DNA of 64,000 nt. Source: Rathayibacter agropyri. GTDB taxonomy: Bacteria > Actinomycetota > Actinomycetes > Actinomycetales > Microbacteriaceae. Of this stretch, positions 46,695 to 56,827 are shown piece after piece. A program made the translations under genes and the position numbers. The DNA lies in contig NZ_JABRPL010000001.1 in NCBI RefSeq assembly GCF_013249015.1, forward strand, positions 606,318 through 670,317, read 5' to 3'. The first letter of the stretch is position 1. Every line of letters begins with the position of its first letter. The notes beneath the pieces were generated by a model. It saw only the letters and a list, made by a program, of their open reading frames with translations, did not search any database and was not told the DNA's origin.

Positions 46695-49096
46695 GCCGTC
46701 GTCCTTTCGTGACTCGATGATCCGAGCGCCCTCAACCCTACGGTCCGCCTGCGTCCGCCCGACGACGCCGAAGCGCTCGCTCCGCTGGCCCACACGACGA
46801 CTCCGTCGCTCCGAGATGCCAGCACGACCGTACCGTCGACATCCGACCTCAGCGATTCGACGCCGCGCTCGGCGAGCAGCGCCACAAGCTTCGGGGTCGG
46901 GTGTCCGTAGTCATTGCCCGCTCCGACCGAGATCAGTCCGATCCGGGCGCCGAGCGCGTCGTACAGGGCGGACGCCTGGTCGGACGAGCCGTGGTGCGCG
47001 ACTTTGACAACATCGACACGGCCGACGGGCAGCCGGGCGACGCGTCCCTGCTCCTCTGCTCCGAGGTCACCCAGGAGCGCGACGGACAGCGGAGCACCCC
47101 GAGCATCGGGCCCCATGTCGACACGAAGGGCCACGCTCGCCTCGTTCCCGCGAAGGGTGCTCCCCCGCTCCGGCCACTCCACTCGCCAGCGGAGCGACCC
47201 GAGAGTGCCGGTATCGCCGCGGACTGCTTCCCGAACCACGGCTCCCGAGCCGCTGAGCGCGGCCCGATCGCGCTCGTCGTCTCGGCCGGCTGCGGGGCCG
47301 ACGAGTGCGGAATCAGTGCGGCCGAGCGCGGCGTCGAGACCGCCGACGTGGTCGAGGTCGTAGTGGGTGAGCACCAGGAGAGCCACCCGCTCCACGCCCA
47401 TCAGACGAAGACAGGCGTCGAGCGGCTCCGGATCCGGCCCCGTGTCGACGAGCAGGACGCCGTCGTCGCCGCGCAGGAGGATCGCGTCTCCCTGGCCGAC
47501 ATCGCACAGTGCGACGCGCCAGTCGTCGGGGACGGACGCCGCGCGCAGCAGCGGAGTCGCTACCGAGGCACCACCCGTCGCCGCTAACGCGCAGGCGAGG
47601 CCGACAGCGGCGATCCTCCGCAGCCGCGCGAGGCGGGCCGACCGGGTGACCAACACCAGTGCGAGGAGCGTCAGTGCAGTCAGCGCCAGCGCGCCACCGA
47701 GGCCCGGCCACCAGGCCAGACGTGGTGAGGGCCAGGACGCGACGGCCCGCGCGATCGAGGCGATCCACCATGCGGGCACGGCGGCGAGACGGATCGCGAG
47801 GTCTGCGGCGCCCGGCCACCAGGGCGCGAGCAGGCAACCGACGAGCCCGAGCCCGGTCGCAGCGGGAGCTGCCGGCTCCGCGAGCAGGTTCGCCAACACG
47901 CCGTACACAGGCACGGAGGGGTCTACCAGTACAAGGACGGGCTGGCAGGCGAGTTGCGCGGCGGTCGGTACGGCCAGCACGAGCGCGAGCGGCCGTGGGA
48001 GCAGCCGACCGAGCGTCGCCGCGAGGGGTTCGGCCAGCAGAAGGAGGCCAGCCGTCGCCAGGACGGAAAGGATGAAGCCCAACCGACCCGCAATTACTGG
48101 GTCAGCGACCACGAGCACGACAACGGTGGCGAGCAGTGCCGGCACCGCCGCTCCCGACCGCCGTCCGAGCCGAGCGAGGAGCACCACCGTGGCCATCACC
48201 GCCGCGCGCACGACGCTCGGCTCCGGTGTGACCAGCAGCACGAAGGCTGCGAGCGTCGCCAGCGCTGCGACAGTGCGGAGGCGATGCCCGGCTCCGAGGA
48301 GCGCCGCGACCGCCCAGCCCGCCACGACCACCAGCGCGCAGTTCGCGCCGGACACGGCCGTGAGATGAGTGAGCGATGCCGTGCGCATGTCCTCCTCGAG
48401 ATCTGAGTCCAGCGCCGAGGTGTCCCCCGTGGCCAGGCCCGGCAGCAGCCCCGCGGGATCCCCACCGACCAGGGCGGTGCGCTCGAGGAAATGCGCACGG
48501 AGCATCGCCGCCAGGCCGGCGGCTCCCTCTGGTGCGCTGCGCTCAAGGACGGCGGAGGCGTTCACCAGGGTCGCCTCGCCTACAGGGCCCTTCCCCGGAC
48601 CGACCCGGGCCGCGAGCAGCAACTCCGTGGCGACGGGGATGCGCCCTCCTGGGTCGGTGAGCATGACGCGGACCGGCGCAGACACCGGGACGTCGCCGAC
48701 TCTCAGCGCTGTCGCCTCGAACCACACACCGCCGGTGGCGAGCGGACGCGGTCCACTGTCGACGCGCACGGCCACCGAGGTGACCGCACGACGCTCGGCC
48801 GCAGCGCGCAGGGGCTCAGGATGGTCGCCGGGAGCCGACACCACGACGGAGGTAACTGCGAGCACAGCTCCAGCCGCCGCGACGAGCATGCCGCCGAGTA
48901 CGGCTCGTCCGCGCCACCACCGGAGTTGGAGGAGCAGACCGGCGCCGATGAGGAGCAGCAGCCACGCCGCGGCGCAGGCGGCACCTCCCCACTCCAGCAC
49001 CGGACCAACCGGGAGCAACCCCGCCGACCACGCGCCCGCCCAACTTGCAACGGTGACGGGAAGCAGGCGGACGTCCGCTGCCCGCACGGCGCTCAC
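46595..49096 (-). CDS. comEC: DNA-uptake channel ComEC/Rec2
   Basis: An inner-membrane DNA-import protein of 833 residues. It has an N-terminal membrane and OB-like part, then the competence domain with about eight spans (including LTHLTAVSGANCALVVVAGW). The C-terminal metallo-beta-lactamase domain contains LVLTHYDLDHVGGLDAALG and VDVVKVAHHGSSDQASALYD. The last 60 residues are Arg/Ser-rich and overlap holA by 100 bases; the natural stop may have been lost to a frameshift near 46750. The GTG at 49096 overlaps the comEA stop (GTGA). Competence in this group is not well documented. Confidence 0.9.
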   Translation of the reverse strand: MSAVRAADVRLLPVTVASWAGAWSAGLLPVGPVLEWGGAACAAAWLLLLIGAGLLLQLRWWRGRAVLGGMLVAAAGAVLAVTSVVVSAPGDHPEPLRAAAERRAVTSVAVRVDSGPRPLATGGVWFEATALRVGDVPVSAPVRVMLTDPGGRIPVATELLLAARVGPGKGPVGEATLVNASAVLERSAPEGAAGLAAMLRAHFLERTALVGGDPAGLLPGLATGDTSALDSDLEEDMRTASLTHLTAVSGANCALVVVAGWAVAALLGAGHRLRTVAALATLAAFVLLVTPEPSVVRAAVMATVVLLARLGRRSGAAVPALLATVVVLVVADPVIAGRLGFILSVLATAGLLLLAEPLAATLGRLLPRPLALVLAVPTAAQLACQPVLVLVDPSVPVYGVLANLLAEPAAPAATGLGLVGCLLAPWWPGAADLAIRLAAVPAWWIASIARAVASWPSPRLAWWPGLGGALALTALTLLALVLVTRSARLARLRRIAAVGLACALAATGGASVATPLLRAASVPDDWRVALCDVGQGDAILLRGDDGVLLVDTGPDPEPLDACLRLMGVERVALLVLTHYDLDHVGGLDAALGRTDSALVGPAAGRDDERDRAALSGSGAVVREAVRGDTGTLGSLRWRVEWPERGSTLRGNEASVALRVDMGPDARGAPLSVALLGDLGAEEQGRVARLPVGRVDVVKVAHHGSSDQASALYDALGARIGLISVGAGNDYGHPTPKLVALLAERGVESLRSDVDGTVVLASRSDGVVVWASGASASASSGGRRRTVGLRALGSSSHERTTAWQAEPRRARRRRPPRRRSRSSPGTTRGPPRSS

Positions 49097-49740
49097 GGTG
49101 CCACCTGATCGCGGAAGGCCGCGAGGGTCTTCTCGCCGATCCCGGGCACCTCGAGCAACTGGCCGACGGAGGTGAACGGGCCGTTCGCCTCCCGATAGGC
49201 GACGATCTTCGCGGCCGTGGACGGCCCGATCTCGGGCAGCTCCTCCAGTTGTGCGGCCGTGGCGACACTCAGGCTCAGCACGGAGCCAGCGGAGGCCCCG
49301 GCCGCAGCCGGCCCCGGAGCGGCGGCACCCGCCACGGGGGACATTCCGATCGCGGGAACGATGATCTGCTCCCCGTCCACCACCTTGCGCGCCAGATTGA
49401 CCGCCGCGCGCTCGGCCGACTCGCGGAACCCGCCCGCTGCGGCCAGCGCATCCGCCACCCTCGCCCCTGGTGGCAGCAAATAGAGCCCAGGAGTCGCGAC
49501 CTCGCCGGCGACGTGCACGTACAGCGACTCTGCGGTCACCGGCTCGCTCGTCGCCACGGCCGGTTCGAGCGTCCGCTCGTGACCGCCGGCCCGCGCTCCC
49601 GCCAGCAGCACGGCGACGACCGCCGCCACGACGACGAGCACCACCGCCGCCCCTGCTCCTACCCGCCAGCGCGGACGGGCACGGCGGGGGCGCAGCAGCG
49701 CCGTCAGCTGCTCCTCGTCCGTCCCGTTCGTCTCCCGCAT
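49093..49740 (-). CDS. comEA: Competence protein ComEA
   Basis: A 215-residue membrane-anchored DNA-binding protein. The cytoplasmic N-terminus is Arg-rich and is followed by one span (VVLVVVAAVVAVLLAGA). Then come an SLBB domain (LYVHVAGEVATPGLYLLPPG) and a Gly/Ala/Pro linker. Two C-terminal helix-hairpin-helix motifs are ATAAQLEELPEIGPSTAAKI and FTSVGQLLEVPGIGEKTLAA, which bind double-stranded DNA. It is coupled to comEC. Confidence 0.93.
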   Translation of the reverse strand: MRETNGTDEEQLTALLRPRRARPRWRVGAGAAVVLVVVAAVVAVLLAGARAGGHERTLEPAVATSEPVTAESLYVHVAGEVATPGLYLLPPGARVADALAAAGGFRESAERAAVNLARKVVDGEQIIVPAIGMSPVAGAAAPGPAAAGASAGSVLSLSVATAAQLEELPEIGPSTAAKIVAYREANGPFTSVGQLLEVPGIGEKTLAAFRDQVAP

Positions 49741-49877
49741 GCGACGACGGTAGGGCGCGTGTCACGGACCCCAACGGCAGCCAGAGCCGATCCGTGGACA
49801 GCGCCGCGATTCGCCCGCTGTGGAGGAGCGTCGACGCCACGATGCAGCTCAGCCCCGAAGGCAGAGAAACGTCAGGA

Positions 49878-50858
49878 TTAGCCGAGCGAATTCGTTTCGA
49901 GCAGACGCGGGGACAGCAAATAGTGCAAGGCGTCATAGATCACCCCTTGCGAACTGAGTATAGCCAACGCTGAAAAGATGGTGAGCACGAGAAGCTGGGT
50001 CAAAATATCACGCATATCCGCAGCTTCGAACCTCCGGGCTCGCCTCGTCATTCGCGACTTTTCAACGGCCCCTCGATTGAAGCCGAGATAAGCATGCCAG
50101 TCCAGTAATAACCGCCAGCTAGAGAGCGTGAGAAGGAACGAGAAAATCGCCGCTATGAGCAGAGTCGACGTGAAACCCAGCACGTAGGGGCCTGCTCCGA
50201 AGAATGAGGGGACCATCGAGTTGCAGACATAGTCAAAGTATCCGTAAATTCCACTTTTACTTTGCTCCGCCGTCATAATTGGGATCGCCGCTACTAGAGC
50301 ATCGAGAGAGGTGCCCTCCCGCGAGACGGATCCGAGACTACTCCACACGATCAGGATGATGACGACGGTAACCACTGTGAAGAACGTTGTCACTACGCCG
50401 CGCGTGGTCCAAGCCTTCAATCGAGTAGTGCGATCGATCGCGGCAACGAGCATGATGCCGATCGCAGCCGTAACCCCTAGAGAAGCAGCGCGAAAAAGTG
50501 GAAGGAAGAGAATAAGAAGCAGCGTGCTACCAATGAGTAAAGCCGAGGACGATGCCACTTTGGCCCAAGTATCGTCGGGAGCGGCCGCACCGTTTGCATG
50601 ATGAATATTATAAGTTATTGCAGTACGGCGGCTCTTATCTTCAAAGCGCTGGCTGATCCGGACGTCTCCGTCGATCTTATTCCCATTTAGAATCGATTGA
50701 TTACCATGACTATTAGCGTAAGATAAACCAGATGACACAGGACTCGCTTTCTTACTGGGATCGCGAATCCAATAGCTTTGAAATAACAGTGTGATCAATG
50801 ATGCGGCGAGTCCGGCGAGAGCCTGAGTCCAGAAGTCATTGATGTCGATGGTTGGCAC
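49878..50858 (-). CDS. Multi-span membrane protein of unknown function, low-GC patch
   Basis: A 326-residue protein unlike its neighbours in base composition: many AT-ending codons and a lower GC content. It has an N-terminal span (TQALAGLAASLITLLFQSYW), a polar insert (SYANSHGNQSILNGNKIDGD, reminiscent of short repeats in phage-defence or effector proteins), then about five further spans (LLIGSTLLLILFLPLF, VVTTFFTVVTVVIILIVW, GFTSTLLIAAIFSFLLTL, LLVLTIFSALAIL). The GTG at 50858 is chosen since GGGAGG lies seven bases before it; the frame is open to 50909. I know no family. Its position in a spacer with a decayed leuS copy suggests recent acquisition. Confidence 0.7.
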   Translation of the reverse strand: MPTIDINDFWTQALAGLAASLITLLFQSYWIRDPSKKASPVSSGLSYANSHGNQSILNGNKIDGDVRISQRFEDKSRRTAITYNIHHANGAAAPDDTWAKVASSSALLIGSTLLLILFLPLFRAASLGVTAAIGIMLVAAIDRTTRLKAWTTRGVVTTFFTVVTVVIILIVWSSLGSVSREGTSLDALVAAIPIMTAEQSKSGIYGYFDYVCNSMVPSFFGAGPYVLGFTSTLLIAAIFSFLLTLSSWRLLLDWHAYLGFNRGAVEKSRMTRRARRFEAADMRDILTQLLVLTIFSALAILSSQGVIYDALHYLLSPRLLETNSLG

Positions 50859-51086
50859 GGTAGCCCTCCCGTTCAGGTCGGATACGCCACGATAGGGCGG
50901 AGCGAACATGCGCGTGGGACCTTGGCGCGGAATCCGATAGGGCGACAGGGCCGGTCGTCGAGTCCGTTAGGACCAGAAAAGCTAGATTCCAAACAATCGC
51001 CCAAACGGATGACAACGATGTCCACACGCAGAAAGAGGCGCTTCCGCACAGGAGGATCCCCGCCATGCAATAGCGAGAGGCTGCGC

Positions 51087-51285
51087 TACACCGCCGCCGT
51101 CATCAGGTTCATCACTCGGGGCCTCGCACCACGGCCTTCACGATGTCGCGCCCAACAAACTTGCGGGCTTCGAGGTGCCGTCCTTCGCGAGACGCCAAGC
51201 GCGAGCGAGGAACTTGCCACTGCCACCCGGCGACACATCGGCCCAGTCAAATGTCATCCTCCGGCGAGCCAGCGAACGCCATCGT
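51087..51285 (-). pseudogene. Decayed partial copy of leuS in a gene-free gap
   Basis: Two segments match the intact leuS downstream. Bases 51087-51155 match the leuS 3' end (51930-52002) with many changes, and 51164-51285 match an internal segment (52447-52566) closely, coding [20 protein letters not shown]. About 440 bases of leuS between them are missing and one extra A breaks the frame. The rest of the 50859-51391 interval contains no gene I can support. Confidence 0.85.
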
Positions 51286-51391
51286 TTGGTTACGGTGACT
51301 TTCCCCGGGAGACCGTCTCGACCGCGATGAGTCGGACAAAACACACTCAGTCGACCCCACCCGTCACGCAATGAGAGCGTCCGCACCGTTC

Positions 51392-51610
51392 TTAGTGACG
51401 CCGATGCTCATCCCAACGCCTCCTCCAAGCCACAACACCATATACAGACGCAATGACGAGCGCATCAAGTGCAAGAACAAAAATCCACGAGGAGAGGTTT
51501 GTAGTATCCGCGCCTCTGACGAACGCCGCTACCTGAACCGGAATGACGATCATGACGATGATCAGCCAAGGAACCAAGGATGTCTTTCTTTGATTCTTCA
51601 CTCGCGGCAC
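51392..51610 (-). CDS. Small two-span membrane protein
   Basis: A 72-residue protein with two hydrophobic helices ([20 protein letters not shown] and [20 protein letters not shown]) and a basic C-terminus ([12 protein letters not shown]). The GTG at 51610 has GAGG six bases before it. It overlaps the end of an upstream 48-residue frame by 13 bases, consistent with a coupled pair. No family is recognised; the size and topology would fit a holin-like, toxin or small regulatory membrane protein. Confidence 0.5.
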   Translation of the reverse strand: MPRVKNQRKTSLVPWLIIVMIVIPVQVAAFVRGADTTNLSSWIFVLALDALVIASVYGVVAWRRRWDEHRRH

Positions 51611-51744
51611 TGATCCTCAAGAGTTAGAGTCAATCCACTACCGCCGGTAGCCGCAGAGACGCCAGACGCCGCGCCGATTCGAAGAGTGACAGCGGCAAGC
51701 ACAACCCCCGCTCGCATTGCGTACTGTTCATTAAAGAGATTCAT
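51598..51744 (-). CDS. 48-residue hydrophobic protein
   Basis: A short frame starting MNLFNEQYAMRAGVVLAAVT and ending [12 protein letters not shown] good ribosome site (AAAGGA, six bases before the ATG) supports a true start. The middle is mildly hydrophobic and could form one membrane segment. It overlaps the following 72-residue gene. Function unknown; it could be a leader or partner peptide for that gene. Confidence 0.4.
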   Translation of the reverse strand: MNLFNEQYAMRAGVVLAAVTLRIGAASGVSAATGGSGLTLTLEDQCRE

Positions 51745-51928
51745 CGGCGGTCCTTTGTCGGCCTACAGTGATCGCAGTCTACGTTAGCCGGTCGCCTCTT
51801 ACCACTGAAACACTATTCATTCTCGGCGGAGGTTCTTAACATCTGCCCACAGAGGATGTACCCACAGAACCTCAGTAACCGCTGCACCTGACCAAGCCAA
51901 TTCATCAGAAAGAGCTCGGACAGGCCGC

Positions 51929-54511
51929 CTACACAGCCGTCGTCACCAGGTTCACCAGTCGGGGCGCCCGCACCACGGCTTTCACGACCTCGCGCCCCAC
52001 CAGCGCCCGCGCCACGCCGCTCGTCGCCCGCGCCCGCTCCTCCAGCTCGTCAGAAGAGATCTTCGGCGACACTTCCAGTCGGTCGCGGACCTTGCCGTCG
52101 ACCTGCAGAATCGCGGTCACCTTCTCCTCGACCAGCAACGTCGGATCCGCCTTGCGCCACAGCGCGTGCGCGACAGTGCCCTCATAACCCAGACGGTGCC
52201 ACATATCCTCCGCCGTATACGGTGCAAACAAATTGAGCGCCATCGCCACGACCTCGGTGGCCTCACGGACCGCCGGATCCCCCGCTCCAGCACCGGAATC
52301 AACGACCTTGCGGGTCGCGTTCACCAGCTCCATCAGTCGCGCCACGACCACGTTGAACTTGAACGCCTCAATCAGCGACGGTGACTCCGCGAGGAACCGA
52401 TGCGTCTGCCGACGCAACGCCGCATCACCGTTCTTCCAATTCACGTCGGGCTTCGAGGTGACGTCCTTCGCGAGACGCCAAGCGCGAGCGAGGAACTTGC
52501 CACTGCCACCCGGCGACACATCGGCCCAGTCAATGTCATCCTCCGGCGGGCCAGCGAATGCCATCGTCAAGCGCACGGCGTCGACACCGAACTCGTCCAG
52601 CTGCTCCGAGAGCCGCACGATGTTGCCCTTGGACTTCGACATCGCCGCACCGTCCATCTGCACCATGCCCTGGTTAAGCAGCGCGGTGAACGGCTCGGTA
52701 AAGGAGACGTAGCCGAGATCGAAAAGCACCTTGGTGATGAAGCGCGCGTACAGCAAGTGCAGGATCGCGTGCGTCACGCCTCCGACGTACTGGTCGACCG
52801 GCGCCCACTTTTCGGCGAGCGTGGGGTCGAACGCCCGAGTGTCATCCTTCGGCGAGAGGAAGCGGAGGAAATACCACGACGAATCGACGAAGGTGTCCAT
52901 CGTGTCGGGGTCGCGGCGCGCGGGCGAGCCGTCGAGCGGGTGGGGCACATTCACCCAGTCCTCTGCCGCTCCCAACGGCGAGGAGCCCTTGGGCTGAAGG
53001 TCGAGGCCCTCGGTGGAGGGCAAGACGACGGGCAACTGATCCTCGGGAACGGGGACGAGCTCGCCATCGGCGCCGTGGATGATCGGGATGGGTGTGCCCC
53101 AGTAGCGCTGACGGGAAATCAGCCAGTCGCGCAGGCGGTAGTTCTTGGCGGAGCGGCCGCGGCCTCGCTCCTCCAACAGCTTGATCACGCGCTCGATTGC
53201 CGTGCGCTTGGAGAGGCCGTCGAGCGGGCCGGAGTTGATCAGGCGGCCGTCGCCGGTGAGCGCCTCGCCGGTGGTCGCCGGGTCGAGCGAGTACTCGCGC
53301 TCAAGCGCGGCGAGTTCCTCCGGGTCCTTCGGGATGACCGGGATCGCGCCGGTGACGGACGCGGTCGTGTCGACCACGACACGCACGGGCAGATCGAAGG
53401 CGCGGGCGAAGTCGAGGTCGCGCTGGTCGTGCGCCGGAACGGCCATGACCGCGCCGTGCCCGTAATCGGAGAGCACGTAGTCGGCGGCCCAGATTGGCAG
53501 ACGCTCGCCGTTCACTGGGTTGACGGCGTAACGGCCGAGGAACACGCCGGTCTTGGGACGATCGGCGGTGAGCCGCTCGATCTCGCTCGACTTCTGCACC
53601 GTCTCGAGGTATTTGCGGAAGGCCTCGCGTACCTCCTGGTCGCTGCCCTCGACAAGCTCGGAAGCGAGGTCGGAGTCGGGCGCAACCACCATGAACGTCG
53701 CGCCGTACAGCGTGTCCGGACGCGTCGTGAAGACGGTGACGCGCTCGGTGCGGCCCTCGATCTCGAACTCGACGTCGGCGCCGATCGAGCGGCCGATCCA
53801 GTTGCGCTGCATGGCGATGACCTTCGACGGCCACGACCCCTCGAGCTGATTGAGATCATCCAGCAGGCGGTCGGCGTACTCGGTGATCTTGAAGTACCAC
53901 TGGGTGAGCTTCTTCTTGACCACGACCGCGCCGGAGCGCTCGGACGTGCCGTCGGGAAGCACCTGCTCGTTGGCCAACACGGTCTGGTCTACCGGGTCCC
54001 AGTTGACCCAGCTGTCCTTGCGGTAGGCGAGGCCCTTCTCGTACATCTTGAGGAACAGCCACTGGTTCCATTTGTAGTACTCGGGGTCGGAGGTGTGCAG
54101 CACGCGGTCCCAATCGAAGGACGCGGCGTAGCGCTTCATCGAGCGCTTCTGCTGCTCGATGTTGTCGTAGGTCCAGGTGGCGGGGTTCAGCCCGCGCTTG
54201 ATGGCCGCATTCTCTGCGGGCAGCCCAAAGCTGTCCCAACCGATCGGGTGCAGCACATTGAAGCCCTGCTGCCGCCAGTAGCGCGCAACCACGTCGCCGA
54301 GCGCGTACGCCTCCGCGTGACCCATGTGCAGGTCGCCCGAGGGGTAGGGGAACATGTCGAGCACGTACTTGCGGGGGCGCTTGTCGTCGGGGTCGTCCGT
54401 CGCGAAGGGGCGCGTCTGCTCCCAGATCGGGAGCCACTTCTCCTGGAGCGCGCGGAAGTCGTAGCGCTCCTCGTCGCTCGCGCCGGTCTGCCGGGAGGTG
54501 TCGTCTGCCAC
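51929..54511 (-). CDS. leuS: Leucyl-tRNA synthetase
   Basis: A class I synthetase of 860 residues that charges tRNA-Leu. The HIGH motif is HMGH at residues 62-65 ([17 protein letters not shown]) and the KMSKS loop is [12 protein letters not shown]. The CP1 editing domain includes [20 protein letters not shown] and [16 protein letters not shown]. The C-terminal anticodon and leucine-specific domains are complete. A damaged copy of its 3' part lies 640 bp downstream. A T-box riboswitch was looked for upstream and not seen. Confidence 0.97.
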   Translation of the reverse strand: MADDTSRQTGASDEERYDFRALQEKWLPIWEQTRPFATDDPDDKRPRKYVLDMFPYPSGDLHMGHAEAYALGDVVARYWRQQGFNVLHPIGWDSFGLPAENAAIKRGLNPATWTYDNIEQQKRSMKRYAASFDWDRVLHTSDPEYYKWNQWLFLKMYEKGLAYRKDSWVNWDPVDQTVLANEQVLPDGTSERSGAVVVKKKLTQWYFKITEYADRLLDDLNQLEGSWPSKVIAMQRNWIGRSIGADVEFEIEGRTERVTVFTTRPDTLYGATFMVVAPDSDLASELVEGSDQEVREAFRKYLETVQKSSEIERLTADRPKTGVFLGRYAVNPVNGERLPIWAADYVLSDYGHGAVMAVPAHDQRDLDFARAFDLPVRVVVDTTASVTGAIPVIPKDPEELAALEREYSLDPATTGEALTGDGRLINSGPLDGLSKRTAIERVIKLLEERGRGRSAKNYRLRDWLISRQRYWGTPIPIIHGADGELVPVPEDQLPVVLPSTEGLDLQPKGSSPLGAAEDWVNVPHPLDGSPARRDPDTMDTFVDSSWYFLRFLSPKDDTRAFDPTLAEKWAPVDQYVGGVTHAILHLLYARFITKVLFDLGYVSFTEPFTALLNQGMVQMDGAAMSKSKGNIVRLSEQLDEFGVDAVRLTMAFAGPPEDDIDWADVSPGGSGKFLARAWRLAKDVTSKPDVNWKNGDAALRRQTHRFLAESPSLIEAFKFNVVVARLMELVNATRKVVDSGAGAGDPAVREATEVVAMALNLFAPYTAEDMWHRLGYEGTVAHALWRKADPTLLVEEKVTAILQVDGKVRDRLEVSPKISSDELEERARATSGVARALVGREVVKAVVRAPRLVNLVTTAV

Positions 54512-54620
54512 AGGTGCTTCTCACTTCTCAAAGAGGGGGAGAACGCGCACGCGTCGGCGGCTGCGTTCGACCATCAACCCTACTGGCCCCGCGAAGACGG
54601 CCGACGAACAGGGTGTTGCG

Positions 54621-55946
54621 TCATTCCTCGGCGACGCCCAGCACCGCGAGCAGCGCGCGGGCCTTGATGCGCGTCTCGTCGACCTCCTCGTCGGGGACCG
54701 AGAGCGCAGTGATCCCGCCGCCCGTGCCGAGTCGCGCGCGTTCGCCGTCGAGCACGAGGGTCCGGATCGTCATCGCGAGGTCGAGCGAGCCGTCCGAGCC
54801 CAGGCGCCCGAATGCTCCGGAGTAGAGACCGCGCGCTCCGCCCTCCCACTCGCGCAGGAGCTGTACGGCCCGGCGTTTGGGCGCCCCCGTCATGGAGCCA
54901 GCCGGGAACAGCGCCGCGATCAGCGCGGCCACACCGACTCCCGGGGCACGCCGGGCTGACACCTCGCTGACGAGCTGGTGCACGTGCGGGTAGGTCTCAA
55001 CCTCGAGGAGGCGGTCGACCTGGACCGACCCGGGGACCGCGATACGCGCCAGGTCGCTACGCACCAGGTCGACGATCATCACGTTCTCGGCGCGCTCCTT
55101 GACGCTCGCGACGAGGTCATCCCGCAACGCCCGGTCCTCGTCGGCGTTCCTCCCCCGCGACCGGGTGCCCTTGATCGGATGTGTCGCCACGCGCCCGTCG
55201 GACGTACCGGTGAGGAAGCGCTCGGGCGAGGCGCTGACGAGGGCGCGCCCGCCCGCGCGAATCATCCCGCCGTGGTGGCTCGGGCTCGAGCGGCGCAGCC
55301 GCCGGTAGCACTCGATCGGATCGAACCGTCCCTCCACCACAATCTCATCGGTGAGGCAGAGCTGGTAGGCGTCGCCCGCCTGGATGGCGGCCTGGCACCG
55401 CGCGATCAGCGCGGTGTACTCGCGGGCCGTGTGGCGTCGGTACACCGCGCCTGCCGGCTCCGGGGCCGCTGGCTCGCGCAGAACGCCCGGGAAAGCCGCG
55501 AGCGCGCGCACCGCGTCGGCGAGTTCCTCCTCCGCACCGGTCGCGACCAGTCGGAGCGTCTGCGCAGCATGATCGAACTCGAGCACCGGGTCGCCGCGCA
55601 ACAGCACCAGAGCGGGCGGAGCATCGGGGCCCGTCGACGTCGGCGACAGGCCGAGGGAGGCCGCGCCCGCCTCATACGAGATCCAGCCGTAGCGGCCGAG
55701 CGCACGGTCGCCGAGAGCGAGCTCGGTGTCGACCGCGGCGAGCGCCGCCGACACCTCCCCGCCCGCCTCGACGATCAGCACATTCTCGGGGGCGCAGGAG
55801 CCGAGGTAGGAGTGTCCTGCGCTGGCATCCGGTCCCGAATCGAGCCAGAAGGAGGTGTCGGCGCGGGCGAAGAGGGCGAGGTGGACGCGCTCCGGATCGA
55901 CCCAGGGCAACTCGGTCACGCGCACGGGAGGAACCTGCGTGACCAC
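54621..55946 (-). CDS. pabB: Aminodeoxychorismate synthase component I
   Basis: A chorismate-binding enzyme of 441 residues that makes 4-amino-4-deoxychorismate for folate synthesis, using ammonia from a PabA-type glutaminase. The catalytic core has ATHPIKGTRSRGRNADEDRA (the PIKGTR of PabB rather than the PIAGT of TrpE) and VMIVDLVRSDLARIAVPG. FPAGSMTGAPKRRAVQLLRE and GGGITALSVPDEEVDE complete the family blocks. The GTG at 55946 is used; longer upstream codons are antisense to pabC. It is divergent from pabC over 16 bp. Confidence 0.9.
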   Translation of the reverse strand: MVTQVPPVRVTELPWVDPERVHLALFARADTSFWLDSGPDASAGHSYLGSCAPENVLIVEAGGEVSAALAAVDTELALGDRALGRYGWISYEAGAASLGLSPTSTGPDAPPALVLLRGDPVLEFDHAAQTLRLVATGAEEELADAVRALAAFPGVLREPAAPEPAGAVYRRHTAREYTALIARCQAAIQAGDAYQLCLTDEIVVEGRFDPIECYRRLRRSSPSHHGGMIRAGGRALVSASPERFLTGTSDGRVATHPIKGTRSRGRNADEDRALRDDLVASVKERAENVMIVDLVRSDLARIAVPGSVQVDRLLEVETYPHVHQLVSEVSARRAPGVGVAALIAALFPAGSMTGAPKRRAVQLLREWEGGARGLYSGAFGRLGSDGSLDLAMTIRTLVLDGERARLGTGGGITALSVPDEEVDETRIKARALLAVLGVAEE

Positions 55947-55962
55947 TCGGCTAGCGTAGGCC

Positions 55963-56727
55963 GTGATGGAGCAGGTGCGGGAGTGGGACGGTCGCGAGCT
56001 CGGTCCCGCCAGTGAGGCTCCCCACGGGGTGCTCGCCGCCGCCGATTCGTGGTTGGTTGCCGAGGGGCGAGTGCGCGGCCTCGACCTGCATCGCGAGCGC
56101 TTCCTGTCGGCTGTGGTGGACGCGGGCGGCCCCTCCGACGCGGGAGTCTTCATCGATGCTGCCATCGCCGCGCTGCCCCGCACCGGCGCGTGGTTCCCGA
56201 GGGTCGAGCTGTCGGCGGGAGCGCTGCGGCTGCGGCTGCGGCCGGCGCCTCCGCTCGGGCGCTCGGTGGTGCTCTGGACGAGCCCCGTGGATCCGCGGCG
56301 CACCCCCGACCGCAAGGGGCCGGACATCAGCCGGCTGGCCCTGCTGCGCGCCCGAGCGCAGGCCGCGGGTGCGGACGAGGCCATCCTGCTCGACGCGGAC
56401 GGCGCCGTCGTGGACGGCGCGTCCAGTGCGGTGCTGTGGTGGCTCGGCGACGCCCTGGTGATTCCGCCGCCGGAGAGCGCGCGTGTGCGCAGCGTCACGG
56501 CGCGCACGATCTCGGTGCTGGCAGGCGCGCTAGGGGTCGATGTGATCGAGGCTCCGGCGGAACCCGTCTCGCTCGAGGGGCGCGAGGTGTGGGTGGCGAA
56601 TGCGCTGCACGGACTCCGGCTGGCGACGAGATGGCTCGACGGCCCGGCGCTCGCTGCCGAGCCGGGGCGGTTCGACGCCTGGCGGCGCCGGTTGGACGCC
56701 CTCCGTCGGCCCCTCCCGGGCGGCTGA
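55963..56727 (+). CDS. pabC: Aminodeoxychorismate lyase
   Basis: A fold-type IV PLP enzyme of about 254 residues that converts aminodeoxychorismate to p-aminobenzoate and pyruvate. The Schiff-base Lys lies in RRTPDRKGPDISRLALLR, and the phosphate-binding end includes SVTARTISVLAGALGVDVIE. The C-terminal strand EVWVANALHGLRLATRW is typical of the class. GTG 55963 is immediately followed by ATG 55966; either could start it. Its place beside pabB supports the assignment over D-amino acid or branched-chain aminotransferase. Confidence 0.85.
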   Translation: MMEQVREWDGRELGPASEAPHGVLAAADSWLVAEGRVRGLDLHRERFLSAVVDAGGPSDAGVFIDAAIAALPRTGAWFPRVELSAGALRLRLRPAPPLGRSVVLWTSPVDPRRTPDRKGPDISRLALLRARAQAAGADEAILLDADGAVVDGASSAVLWWLGDALVIPPPESARVRSVTARTISVLAGALGVDVIEAPAEPVSLEGREVWVANALHGLRLATRWLDGPALAAEPGRFDAWRRRLDALRRPLPGG

Positions 56728-56827
56728 CGCCTCTTCACCCCCGGACGGAGGGCATCGGAGTTCGTCGTGGATCGCCCGCGCCGTGCAAGCATCGAATACC
56801 TCCGCCGCCACTCGAGAAAGTCCTGCG

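Noticed and set aside
49097-49936. Upstream extension of comEC
   Set aside because: It lies over comEA in another frame and reads as low-complexity Arg/Gly sequence.
54512-54620. T-box riboswitch upstream of leuS
   Set aside because: No specifier loop or T-box sequence can be found in the short leader.
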